Assembly: GCA_964568425.1 (NCBI GenBank)
Contig: CAZMPO010000009.1
Coordinates: 1-64,000 of the forward strand
Reading direction: 5' to 3'
Length of the DNA: 64,000 nucleotides
Source: CAKSQF01 sp964568425
GTDB lineage: Bacteria > Bacillota > Clostridia > Oscillospirales > CAG-272
Numbering within the stretch: position 1 is the first letter of the stretch; each line of letters opens with the position of its first letter. A program made the position numbers and the translations under genes. Shown here piece by piece: positions 1-7,617 of this stretch. The notes beneath the pieces were generated by a model. That model worked only from the letters and a program-made list of their open reading frames with translations. It did no database searches and was not told the DNA's origin.

Positions 1-34
1 GGCTTGTCCTATCATTTTAGACTGTGTGTTGTTC

Positions 35-457
35 TTACGCAGTCGTACCATCTGCCGCGAGATCCTCGTTGAGGTCGGCGAATACATCGCCCGTCACTTG
101 AAGCGTCGATGCGGTGAAGGGAACACCGGATGCAAACTGCGGATATACCCCTGCCGTATGATCGACAAAGTATGTGTCGAATCCGCTCGAGACGATCTGG
201 TCCTCGGTCATATTTCTCGTCAGCTGATGAATAATTGCCGAAACAATCTCAAGATGAGAAAGTTCTTCCGTGCCGATGTCGGTGAGCATCCCCGCGACTC
301 TTCTGTTTGGCATTGCGTATCGCTGCTGCAGATAGCGCATTGCCGCGCCAGCCTCGCCATCCGGACCGCCGATCTGGCTTATGATGATCTTTGCGTAAGC
401 CGGGTTCGGATTTTTGATCTTTACGGGGTATTCAAGATTTTTTTGATATAACCACAT
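35..457 (-). CDS. cotJC: Spore coat protein CotJC / manganese-catalase family, apparently C-terminally truncated
   Basis: The start MWLYQKNLEYPVK and the block TDIGTEELSHLE are typical of CotJC, a dimanganese-catalase-like protein of the spore coat. A ribosome-binding site (GAGGCGA, 8 nt before ATG) fixes the start. It is the last gene of cotJA-cotJB-cotJC. Only 140 residues are encoded, whereas family members are usually about 190: the reading frame ends in TAA at 35-37 directly after the conserved DLNEDLAAD segment. The first metal ligands (Glu in the N-terminal helix, Glu and His in EELSHLE) are present. The second half, which normally carries the remaining Glu and His ligands, is absent. 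It may be inactive as a catalase, or structural only. Family assignment is firm; functional state is uncertain. Confidence 0.9.
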   Translation of the reverse strand: MWLYQKNLEYPVKIKNPNPAYAKIIISQIGGPDGEAGAAMRYLQQRYAMPNRRVAGMLTDIGTEELSHLEIVSAIIHQLTRNMTEDQIVSSGFDTYFVDHTAGVYPQFASGVPFTASTLQVTGDVFADLNEDLAADGTTA

Positions 458-460
458 TTT

Positions 461-736
461 TCAGTTCGCCTCGCTTTCCCACGGCCAAGGAGTCTCTGTC
501 CATCCGCTTGCCCCGGCAGTGATGGTCAGCGGTCCGTATTCACGCTCATACATCATACATGCCTTGGCAAGTGCGTCCGATTTTTCCTCAAGATACCCTG
601 CGGCATCTGTCGAGTCGTACACGTCAAGGTACATCCTTGCCTCAATAAGGGCAAATTCAAGCTCTTGTATTTGACGCATGAGAGCTGTTTTGCACATGCC
701 TCTTTGCCCACAGGCTCTTTCGCGGTCGTTCAACAT
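461..736 (-). CDS. cotJB: Spore coat peptide assembly protein CotJB
   Basis: A small acidic protein of 91 residues. The segment LMRQIQELEFALIEARMYLD is followed by a Tyr-rich helix and the C-terminal motif YGPLT...W...PWPWE, which is diagnostic of CotJB. CotJB helps deposit CotJC in the inner spore coat (known for the family). The gene overlaps the end of cotJA by 7 nt and is followed after 3 nt by cotJC, so the three are translated as one unit. Length is normal for the family. Confidence 0.92.
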   Translation of the reverse strand: MLNDRERACGQRGMCKTALMRQIQELEFALIEARMYLDVYDSTDAAGYLEEKSDALAKACMMYEREYGPLTITAGASGWTETPWPWESEAN

Positions 737-984
737 CTCGCCCTGCCTCCTCTTTTGCCCGCAGTGAACGGTTTGTCGAGCTCGACAAACAGCGTTCCGT
801 TTGCAAGCGCGTCATCCGGGTTGTAAAGATCCTGCCATTTTTGATAGGGCAGATAAACCATGGCAAGTGAAGGGTACTCGCAGGTGCTGTCCGCATTGCT
901 GACCTTTTTTTCCAATGGCATCTGCGCGCAGGAAGAGGTGTATACGCGTCCTCCTCTGCAGCCGTAGGCTCTTTGATAGTCCAT
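730..984 (-). CDS. cotJA: Spore coat-associated protein CotJA
   Basis: The C-terminal half (LAMVYLPYQKWQDLY followed by GTLFVELDKPF) is the CotJA signature. CotJA is a short spore-coat protein encoded with CotJB and CotJC. I place the start at the ATG at 984, 12 nt after AAAGGA. A GTG at 1023 in the same frame would add 13 basic residues but has no well-spaced ribosome-binding site. First gene of the cotJ operon. A sigma-K-like element lies upstream at 1055-1081, which would fit mother-cell expression. Confidence 0.9.
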   Translation of the reverse strand: MDYQRAYGCRGGRVYTSSCAQMPLEKKVSNADSTCEYPSLAMVYLPYQKWQDLYNPDDALANGTLFVELDKPFTAGKRGGRARC

Positions 985-1054
985 GTCGGTAAATGATCCT
1001 TTCTTTTTGCGTTGTGGCGTCACATTCGTTTTTGTGTTTATGTGCGCCTACCTT

Positions 1055-1081
1055 TATGTTATGCACCGATCCGAAAGAGGT
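1055..1081 (-). promoter_or_regulatory. Possible sigma-K-type promoter of cotJABC
   Basis: On the minus strand an AC dinucleotide (1080-1081) is followed by a 16-nt spacer and CATAACATA (1055-1063). This fits the sigma-K pattern AC-N16/17-CATAnnnTA. In Bacillus subtilis cotJ is driven by sigma-E, whose -10 resembles this one, so the sigma factor is a guess. The match is short. Confidence 0.4.
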
Positions 1082-1132
1082 TACTTTTTATCGATATCAA
1101 CGATGTCCTGCCGACTTTTTCATTTTGAATAC

Positions 1133-1161
1133 TTGACACGGGCAAAAAAATATGGTATACT
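1133..1161 (+). promoter_or_regulatory. Vegetative promoter of the DAHP synthase operon
   Basis: TTGACA (1133-1138), 17-nt spacer, TATACT (1156-1161). Transcription should start near 1168, giving a leader of about 155 nt before the DAHP synthase gene. The leader contains a perfect 6-bp hairpin (GGTATC-gcc-GATACC, 1218-1232) and a second possible stem (1249-1275). It carries no T-box consensus that I can find. Confidence 0.85.
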
Positions 1162-1192
1162 ATAGTGTATTTTCACCGTAAGAGCTTTCGAG

Positions 1193-1318
1193 ATGACCGA
1201 GAAATATATCACATCAGGGTATCGCCGATACCTAAACGGTGGCGTTACATCCGAAGCGACCTGTGATTTTTCGGGTGGCTTGCGAATAGGCATATACAAG
1301 AGTCAAAACAAGAGGTAA
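1193..1318 (+). CDS. Possible 41-residue leader ORF ahead of DAHP synthase
   Basis: An ATG at 1193, about 25 nt after the predicted transcription start, opens a frame of 41 codons that ends in TAA at 1316-1318, 5 nt before the DAHP synthase ATG. The ribosome-binding site of the main gene (AGAGG) sits in its last codons, so translation of the two would be coupled. It encodes four tyrosines (positions 5, 10, 13, 35) and one phenylalanine. Its own ribosome-binding site is weak (AAGAGC). It could be a regulatory leader, or simply open by chance across a structured leader. Confidence 0.35.
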   Translation: MTEKYITSGYRRYLNGGVTSEATCDFSGGLRIGIYKSQNKR

Positions 1319-1323
1319 ACACA

Positions 1324-2352
1324 ATGGCAATGGATTTCTTAAGAAAACTTCCGATCCCTATGGAAATGAAGGAAAAATATCCGCTTACAAAGCAGGCGGT
1401 CGAGGCAAAGAAAAAAAGGGACGACGAAGTCCGCGCGATATTTGAGGGAAAATCAAACAAAATGCTCCTCGTCATCGGTCCTTGCTCCGCCGACTGCGAG
1501 GCAAGCGTTATGGAATATGTCTACAGGCTGAAAAAAATGCAGGACGAGGTCAAGGACAAGCTCATCCTGATTCCGCGTATCTACACCAATAAGCCGAGAA
1601 CCACCGGTGACGGATATAAGGGCATGATGCATCAACCCGACCCGACAGGAAAGCCCGATATCTATAACGGCATAATCGCGATAAGAGAACTTCACGCGAG
1701 GGTTCTTGACGAAACGGGACTGTCATCTGCCGATGAGATGCTTTATCCGGCAAATCACAGATATCTTTCAGACCTGCTGTCTTACAACGCGGTCGGTGCA
1801 AGATCGACCGAGAACCAAGAGCACAGACTGCTTGCCTCGGGACTTGATGTCCCTGTCGGAATGAAAAATCCCACGGGCGGCGATCTTACGGTCATGATCA
1901 ATTCGATAACCGCAGCTCAGCATCCGCATTCGTTCATATATCGCGGCTGGGAAGTGAATACTACCGGTAATCCCTATGCCCATGCTATTTTGCGCGGTTA
2001 CGTTGACGCTTACGGCAAATCGATGCCGAACTATCATTACGAGGATCTTGTAAGGCTTTACGATCTCTATTCCTCAAAGGATCTGGCAAACATGGGCGTT
2101 GTCGTTGATACCAACCACGCAAACTCGGGCAAAAATCCGCTTGAACAGCCGAGGATCGTAAAAGAGGTCCTTCATTCCTGCCGCCATAATGACAGCATCA
2201 AGAAGATGGTCAAGGGATTTATGATAGAGAGCTATCTTGAGGACGGTGCTCAAAAGATCGGCGAGGGCGTGTTCGGCAAATCGATAACAGACCCTTGTCT
2301 CGGTTGGGAAAAGACCGAAAAACTGATACTCGACGTTGCCGATCTCATCTGA
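1324..2352 (+). CDS. aroF: 3-deoxy-7-phosphoheptulonate (DAHP) synthase, AroG/AroF type
   Basis: Condenses phosphoenolpyruvate with erythrose 4-phosphate, the first step of the shikimate pathway to aromatic amino acids. The 342-residue length and the motifs VIGPCSAD (residues about 49-56), PRIYTNKPRTT, GARSTENQEHR and VVDTNHANS define the class I alpha enzyme. Lys in the PRxYxxKPRT motif and the conserved Cys, His, Glu and Asp metal ligands are present. A ribosome-binding site AGAGG lies 8 nt before the ATG. The DegV gene follows after 24 nt, probably in the same transcript. Feedback sensitivity cannot be judged by eye. Confidence 0.95.
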   Translation: MAMDFLRKLPIPMEMKEKYPLTKQAVEAKKKRDDEVRAIFEGKSNKMLLVIGPCSADCEASVMEYVYRLKKMQDEVKDKLILIPRIYTNKPRTTGDGYKGMMHQPDPTGKPDIYNGIIAIRELHARVLDETGLSSADEMLYPANHRYLSDLLSYNAVGARSTENQEHRLLASGLDVPVGMKNPTGGDLTVMINSITAAQHPHSFIYRGWEVNTTGNPYAHAILRGYVDAYGKSMPNYHYEDLVRLYDLYSSKDLANMGVVVDTNHANSGKNPLEQPRIVKEVLHSCRHNDSIKKMVKGFMIESYLEDGAQKIGEGVFGKSITDPCLGWEKTEKLILDVADLI

Positions 2353-2376
2353 CGGCAGAAAGGTTTTGTTTATATA

Positions 2377-3246
2377 ATGCAAAAGATAAAATTCGTGACC
2401 GATTCCGCAAGCGATATTTCGCTCACGGAGGAGGCGCACCATCCGAGTCTTCTCGTGATGAATTATAAAGTGACGCTCGGTGATCTCGGCTTTACGAGCA
2501 GGATCGATATGTCGGATGAGGAGTTTTATAAAGCCCTTTCCGAAACGGACGAGATGCCGACAACGGCACAGCTGACATCTTTTGAGTTTTATGACATTTT
2601 CGAAGATATTTATAACGATGGGTACACGCATATCATACTGACCCTGATAAATAAAGACGCAAGTGCGACGTTTTCCAATGCCGAAAGAGCGATCGATGAG
2701 TTTTTTGCCGATCATCCCGACGCAAAGGACGGCTTTGTTATTACTCTCCTCGACAGCAGGACCTATTCGGGCGGATACGGACACACCGTTCTGTCTGCCG
2801 TAAAAATGGCTGAAAACGGAGCCCCATATGACGATATTGTCTCCTTTATGCGCGACGATATCGAGCACCGCGTGATTTATTTTGCTCCGTTTTCCCTGAA
2901 ATACGCGAAAAAGTCGGGCAGGATCCCCGGGGCTGTCGCGGTAGTCGGCGAGGCACTCGGAATAAAGCCGATCATGCGGATATATGACCATAAGATTGAA
3001 AATTCCGAAATGGTCAGGGGAGAAAAAAAGCTGCCGCAAAAGATCGCGGAAAAATCATTTGCCGAAATGGAAGCGGGCAGTGAGTACTGCGTCGTCTACG
3101 GCAGTGAGACGATAGACGGCGAGCACATGGCGGACGCTATGAGAGCCCTCTGCGGTTACGGTCCGATCGGCTTTTACAGGATCAATCCCATCGTCTGCTC
3201 GCACAGCGGACCGCGCGTTATAGGTGTCATTTTCAGATCTAAATAA
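2377..3246 (+). CDS. DegV family fatty-acid-binding protein (FakB-like)
   Basis: DegV/FakB proteins bind a fatty acid and present it to the kinase FakA, which makes acyl phosphate for phospholipid synthesis. The start VTDSASDIS is the family signature, and TTAQLTSFEF (about residue 66) matches the conserved acyl-binding TS motif. KKSGRIPG and a terminal HSGP motif are also present; the usual HxGPG reads HSGPR here. The FakA-like gene lies directly downstream with its own promoter at 3308. Length (289) is normal. The bound acyl chain cannot be told from sequence. Confidence 0.9.
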   Translation: MQKIKFVTDSASDISLTEEAHHPSLLVMNYKVTLGDLGFTSRIDMSDEEFYKALSETDEMPTTAQLTSFEFYDIFEDIYNDGYTHIILTLINKDASATFSNAERAIDEFFADHPDAKDGFVITLLDSRTYSGGYGHTVLSAVKMAENGAPYDDIVSFMRDDIEHRVIYFAPFSLKYAKKSGRIPGAVAVVGEALGIKPIMRIYDHKIENSEMVRGEKKLPQKIAEKSFAEMEAGSEYCVVYGSETIDGEHMADAMRALCGYGPIGFYRINPIVCSHSGPRVIGVIFRSK

Positions 3247-3307
3247 GGCAATTTACGAATAAAATACCGATTTATTCGGTAATATTTGTTAAAATGTTTT
3301 ATTTCAC

Positions 3308-3336
3308 TTGACATTTCCATAAATTTATGATAAAAT
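3308..3336 (+). promoter_or_regulatory. Promoter of the FakA-like gene
   Basis: TTGACA (3308-3313), 17-nt spacer, TAAAAT (3331-3336), 45 nt before the ATG at 3382. Confidence 0.8.
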
Positions 3337-3381
3337 ATCTGCTTGGATAGAGAAAAAATATTTTGAGAGGACCCCATAATC

Positions 3382-5046
3382 ATGAGTCTGACAGAAAACA
3401 AGATCAAAAACAGAACATTGCTCGACGGAGCGACATATGTGTCGCTTGTTGCGTCCGGAGCAAATGCAATCAATAATAAAAAGGCACAGATCAACGAGCT
3501 TAACGTTTTCCCCGTTCCCGACGGAGACACCGGCTCGAACATGAGCATGACCGTAAGCCCGATACGCGGAGACATGTCCGCGGCGATCGGAACCCTTTCC
3601 GAGTCTGCAGATAAGGTCGCAAGCCTTTGCCTTCGCTCCGCAAGAGGAAATTCGGGCGTTATTCTTTCCCTTTTCTTCAGAGGTATCGCAAAGGGACTCA
3701 AGGGCAAGGAAACCGCCAATGGTGAGGAGTTACTTGCGGCACTTTCAAGAGGCGTTGAGGAGGCATATAAAGCCGTTCAGCGTCCGACAGAGGGCACGAT
3801 CCTTACCGTAATGCGTTGCTCGGTAGAGGAGACGACCTCGCTTTTCCCCAATTCGGATAAAACGCTCGGTGGGCTTTTCGAATGCCTGTATGACGCGGCA
3901 TGCGATACCCTCAAGAGAACACCCGAGATGCTCCCCGTGCTCAAGCAGGCAAATGTCGTTGATGCGGGCGGTGCGGGATTTGTTGCTATTCTTGACGGTA
4001 TGCGTTTAGCTCTTGCCGGACATCCGGTCGAGAGCGTCGCAGATCAGGGAGAGACCTCGGCAAAAGCTGATTTTGCCAGTTTTGAAACAGCAAATATCGA
4101 AAATCCCTACTGTACCGAGTGTATTATAACCAAGTCTCGCGAGTATGTGGGTGAGGGCAAGGTCGGAGCGTTCAGAAATTTTGTTCTTTCCGTCGGCGAC
4201 AGTGCCGTTTTCGTTGATGACAGCGAGATCGTTAAGGTGCATGTTCACACAAAAGACCCGGGCAAGGTCCTTTCCGAGGCTCTTAAGTACGGCTCGCTCT
4301 ATACCGTAAAGGTCGAGAACATGCAAAATCAGCATACCGAGCTTGTTTCCGCTGAGGAAAAAGAGAAAGGTTCGGTTGCCGCACCCGAGAAGAAATACGG
4401 CTTTGTTGCCGTAACTCCAGGCGAGGGAATAAAGAGCGTGTTCTCCGATCTCGGAGTTGACAGCTTTGTGTTCGGCGGTCAGACGATGAATCCCTCGACA
4501 GAGCAGCTTCTTTCGGCTGTCAACTCGACGCCTGCCGAGAATGTGTATCTGCTCCCAAATAACAGCAATATTTGCCTTGTTGCCACGCAGTGCGCAAACC
4601 TGTGCAAAGACAAGAATGTTATCGTCATCCCTACCGTCAGCGTTCCGCAAGGCGTTGCCGCAATGCTTTCGTTTGACGGAGATCTTTCCACCGACGAGAA
4701 CACGATGGCAATGGAGGAGGCTGCATCGGCAGTCACCACTCTCGAGATGACCTTTGCCGCACGCGACAGCGAGTTTGACGGCAACTCGATCAAAGAGGGT
4801 CAGATACTCGGTCTTGTCAATCACAAGGTCAAATATGTCAGCGATGACAAGGTCGGCTGTCTTGAAAAACTCGCCGAACATATGTCGGATGCGTCATTTA
4901 TTACGCTTTTCTATGGCGAGGATGTTACCGAGGACGAGGCAAATGCCGCTGTGGCATATCTTGAAGAAAAGCTCGGCGACGATGTCGAGATATCCGCAAT
5001 AAACGGTGGACAGCCGCTTTATTATTATACCATTTCGGTTGAATAA
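3382..5046 (+). CDS. fakA: DAK2 domain fatty acid kinase FakA-like protein (YloV family)
   Basis: A 554-residue protein. The N-terminal DAK2/DhaL kinase domain has ELNVFPVPDGDTGSNM (metal- and ATP-binding Asp residues, about residues 45-60), RSARGNSGVILS and a VVDAGGAGFV motif near residue 200. The C-terminal DegV-like domain (about residues 330-550) ends in GGQPLYYYTISVE. FakA phosphorylates fatty acids bound to FakB; the adjacent DegV gene supports that role over a sugar kinase. A strong hairpin terminator follows at 5056-5090. Confidence 0.9.
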   Translation: MSLTENKIKNRTLLDGATYVSLVASGANAINNKKAQINELNVFPVPDGDTGSNMSMTVSPIRGDMSAAIGTLSESADKVASLCLRSARGNSGVILSLFFRGIAKGLKGKETANGEELLAALSRGVEEAYKAVQRPTEGTILTVMRCSVEETTSLFPNSDKTLGGLFECLYDAACDTLKRTPEMLPVLKQANVVDAGGAGFVAILDGMRLALAGHPVESVADQGETSAKADFASFETANIENPYCTECIITKSREYVGEGKVGAFRNFVLSVGDSAVFVDDSEIVKVHVHTKDPGKVLSEALKYGSLYTVKVENMQNQHTELVSAEEKEKGSVAAPEKKYGFVAVTPGEGIKSVFSDLGVDSFVFGGQTMNPSTEQLLSAVNSTPAENVYLLPNNSNICLVATQCANLCKDKNVIVIPTVSVPQGVAAMLSFDGDLSTDENTMAMEEAASAVTTLEMTFAARDSEFDGNSIKEGQILGLVNHKVKYVSDDKVGCLEKLAEHMSDASFITLFYGEDVTEDEANAAVAYLEEKLGDDVEISAINGGQPLYYYTISVE

Positions 5047-5055
5047 TTTTTAATT

Positions 5056-5090
5056 AAAATCCGCAGAGATGTTGAAACTCTGCGGATTTT
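5056..5090 (+). terminator. Rho-independent terminator after the FakA-like gene
   Basis: 13-bp perfect stem (5056-5068 with 5078-5090) with a 9-nt loop and a T-rich 3' arm. The next gene's -35 element (TTGAAA, 5072-5077) lies inside the loop. Confidence 0.85.
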
Positions 5091-5100
5091 GTGCTATAAT
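5072..5100 (+). promoter_or_regulatory. Promoter of the glycerophosphodiesterase gene, nested in the terminator
   Basis: TTGAAA (5072-5077), 17-nt spacer, TATAAT (5095-5100). The -35 element is the loop of the preceding terminator hairpin, and the spacer contains the hairpin's whole 3' arm. The ATG lies at 5133. Confidence 0.75.
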
Positions 5101-5132
5101 GAACCAAGTAACCGAAAGGAGCATTCGTTTTT

Positions 5133-5909
5133 ATGAAAAAAATAGAAATTCAAGCCCATCGCGGCGTGTCGAACACCTGCCCCGAGAATACGCTGCCCGC
5201 GTTTGAGCGTGCGATAGCCGAATCGTTTGCCTATATCGAGACCGATTGCAAATTCACAAAGGACGGTGTTTGCGTGCTTCTCCATGACAATACCGTAAAC
5301 AGGACTTGTCGCAGATCCGACGGCACACCTCTCGATGAGCAGATCAAAATATCTTCGCTCACCTATGAAGAGCTCCAAAAGCTTGACGCCGGTATATACA
5401 TGGGCACCGAATTTGCCGGCACTCGCGTCCCGACTCTTGAGGAGGGTCTTGCACTCGTAAAAGGGAAGAATATACGCATAAAGCTTGATAATGTTTTCGA
5501 GTCCTTCGACGAGCGGCAGTTTGAGATGTTCTGCAACATCATCGAGCGCGCGGATATGGGCACCCAACTTGCTTTTGCTTGCAAAACATTGCCATATCTT
5601 GCTTATCTTGCTGAGCGTTTCCCGGATGCCGAGATGAACTATGACGGCATTGTCACCGATGAGGCACTTGAGAAAGCATACAAGTATGCATCGGGAAGAC
5701 TGATCATATGGATCCCTTTCGACAACGGAAGGGCGTTTTGGTTCGGCGGTGAAAAGGCGAATAAGAGCCTTTGCGCAAAAGCAAAGAAGTACGGACGCCT
5801 TGGCGTTTGGGCAACGGCAACTCACGATGAGGTCCTGCACGCAGTGGACGAATTTGACGCCGATGCGGTCGAATCTGATGGCAGCATCAAACCCGAACAT
5901 TTTGTTTGA
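5133..5909 (+). CDS. Glycerophosphodiester phosphodiesterase family protein
   Basis: Hydrolyses glycerophosphodiesters from turned-over phospholipids to glycerol 3-phosphate and an alcohol. The motifs AHRGVSNTCPENT (residues about 8-20), YIETDCKFTKDG and VLLHDNTVNRT give the catalytic His pair and the metal-binding Glu and Asp. No signal peptide or membrane segment is visible, so the 258-residue enzyme is probably cytoplasmic. Ribosome-binding site AAAGGAG. Its position after the fatty-acid kinase pair fits lipid recycling. Confidence 0.9.
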   Translation: MKKIEIQAHRGVSNTCPENTLPAFERAIAESFAYIETDCKFTKDGVCVLLHDNTVNRTCRRSDGTPLDEQIKISSLTYEELQKLDAGIYMGTEFAGTRVPTLEEGLALVKGKNIRIKLDNVFESFDERQFEMFCNIIERADMGTQLAFACKTLPYLAYLAERFPDAEMNYDGIVTDEALEKAYKYASGRLIIWIPFDNGRAFWFGGEKANKSLCAKAKKYGRLGVWATATHDEVLHAVDEFDADAVESDGSIKPEHFV

Positions 5910-5927
5910 TCATGATCATATAAAAAA

Positions 5928-5964
5928 CAGAGCATCTCGTTTTTCGCGAAATGCTCTGATTTTT
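5928..5964. terminator. Bidirectional terminator between glycerophosphodiesterase and trkH
   Basis: CAGAGCAT (5928-5935) pairs with ATGCTCTG (5951-5958). An A-run precedes and a T-run follows, so it serves both convergent genes. It abuts the trkH stop codon. Confidence 0.85.
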
Positions 5965-7505
5965 TACATCTTTTTCCATGTTTTTGGGCTGAAAAGTATC
6001 ATAACGGGAAGAACTTCAAGTCTGCCGAGAAGCATGGTGAGAGTCAATACGATCTTTGAAAAGGCACTGTATCCGGCAAACGAGCCGTAAGGACCGATCG
6101 CTTCAAATCCCGGGCCTATATTTGAAATGCAGGACAGAGCTGCCGAAAAATTGCTGAAAAATCCGTGCTTTGTAACATATTCGCCCGCATCCGAGCTTAT
6201 CGTGACAAACTGACCGTTAATAGGATCAAAAGACAGCAAGAATATAGCCGAAACAAAAATGAAGAAATATAGCGAAATAAAGGCAAAAACATCATTTATG
6301 GTCTTCTCTTCAAGGCTTTTGCCCTCGACCTTTGCTTTGGGGACATATCTTGGGTTTATCAGTTTTCTTATGTTTATGTGGATGCCCTTGATCGCTATGA
6401 CGATCCTCGATACCTTTATACCTCCTGCAGTCGATCCCGCCATTCCGCCGATGAACAAAACCACGACAAGTACAGTGATCGCAAGCATTGGCCACATCGC
6501 AAAATCTGTCGTTGAAAAGCCGGCTGTTGTCATAAGAGACGCTACTTGGAAAAGCGAATGTCTAAATGCCTCCTCGACAGTGTAGCTTTGGGGGAAGGAT
6601 TCGAGCTTCAATACAAGACTTGCAAAGCAAAGTGCGACAGCCGATGCAATGATCGACAGATAAACTCTCAGTTCTCTGTTTTTCAAAACTTCTTTGACCT
6701 TTCCTATCAAAAGCAGATAGTAAAGGGTGAAATTACAGCCGAACAAGATTAGGAATATCGCCATTACATACTGTGAAAAGGGATTGAAGAGCTCGATACT
6801 GCCCGGAATAAAGCCAAAACCACCCGTGCCCGCACATCCGAAGGTTGCAAGTAAGCTAAAAAAGAATTGATCATTTTCGTAACCGGGGATCGGTTTGTCG
6901 AGCATTAAGATTATCACCTCGAGGATGGTCATTCCGAGGTAGATGAGATAAAGTATTCGTGCCGATGCGCGCATCTTTGTGACGATCTTGCCGACCTGTG
7001 GTCCCGCACTCTCTGCTCTTAAAAGATGCATCGATGACCCGTCGTCACTTTCGGGAATAAAGATAAGGACAAAAACGAGTATTCCCATACCGCCGATCCA
7101 GTGAGAAAAGCTTCTCCAGAACAGCATCGAGCGCGAGATCGATGTTATGTCGTTTATGATACTTGCACCTGTCGTTGTAAAACCGGACATGATCTCAAAG
7201 CAAGCGTCAACATAGTTCGGAATGTCGCCGCTGATGACCAATGGGAGAGCACCGAACAATGTCATGATTATCCAAACCGCGGCAGTTAGCGCAAAACCTT
7301 CTTTTTGATAGAGCGCGTCTCTTTTTGGTTTGAGCAGTTGCATGCAGGAACCCATGATGATAAGCGCCGCTATCGGTATTATTATGGCGATCTTGTGCCT
7401 TGCGTCTTCTTTGTAAATGAATGATACAAGTAGAGGGGCAAGCATCATAATACCTTCGAGTATCATGATCTTCCCGAGGATCACGCCAAGTTTTTTGTAA
7501 TTCAT
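5964..7505 (-). CDS. trkH: Trk/Ktr potassium uptake membrane subunit TrkH
   Basis: A polytopic protein of 513 residues with four pore-loop repeats. The selectivity-filter glycines are visible in TTTGAS (about residue 110), AGTGGFGF (about 225), TTAGFSTTD (about 330) and SNIGPGFE (about 465). It forms the K+ pathway of Trk systems and works with the NAD(H)/ATP-sensing TrkA encoded 112 nt upstream on the same strand. The first codon is fixed by an upstream in-frame stop, but no good ribosome-binding site precedes it. Confidence 0.95.
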   Translation of the reverse strand: MNYKKLGVILGKIMILEGIMMLAPLLVSFIYKEDARHKIAIIIPIAALIIMGSCMQLLKPKRDALYQKEGFALTAAVWIIMTLFGALPLVISGDIPNYVDACFEIMSGFTTTGASIINDITSISRSMLFWRSFSHWIGGMGILVFVLIFIPESDDGSSMHLLRAESAGPQVGKIVTKMRASARILYLIYLGMTILEVIILMLDKPIPGYENDQFFFSLLATFGCAGTGGFGFIPGSIELFNPFSQYVMAIFLILFGCNFTLYYLLLIGKVKEVLKNRELRVYLSIIASAVALCFASLVLKLESFPQSYTVEEAFRHSLFQVASLMTTAGFSTTDFAMWPMLAITVLVVVLFIGGMAGSTAGGIKVSRIVIAIKGIHINIRKLINPRYVPKAKVEGKSLEEKTINDVFAFISLYFFIFVSAIFLLSFDPINGQFVTISSDAGEYVTKHGFFSNFSAALSCISNIGPGFEAIGPYGSFAGYSAFSKIVLTLTMLLGRLEVLPVMILFSPKTWKKM

Positions 7506-7617
7506 TTTTATTCAATGCCATCGCCTTGGCGAAAGCTTCCTTTCTGTGGGATCCGGGGCTGTTTTGCAAAGGCAAAATCTCTGTGAGGTGCAGAGAAAGC
7601 CACAAAATCGGTCTGCT

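Noticed and set aside
1168..1323. T-box or known riboswitch ahead of DAHP synthase
   Set aside because: I found no T-box consensus (AGGGTGGNACCGCG) and no terminator. The GGTGGCGTTAC stretch is only superficially similar.
2074..3039. Long antisense open frame (321 codons) opposite the DAHP synthase and DegV genes
   Set aside because: It spans two well-supported genes in the opposite strand, has no ribosome-binding site and no recognisable domain. Similar long antisense frames occur opposite many genes here (for example 4006-4881, 23806-24903, 36757-37644) and reflect codon bias.
7207..7605. 132-codon minus-strand frame with an ATG at the trkH leader
   Set aside because: Most of it lies inside trkH in another frame. 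Its composition is low in hydrophobic residues and matches no family I know.
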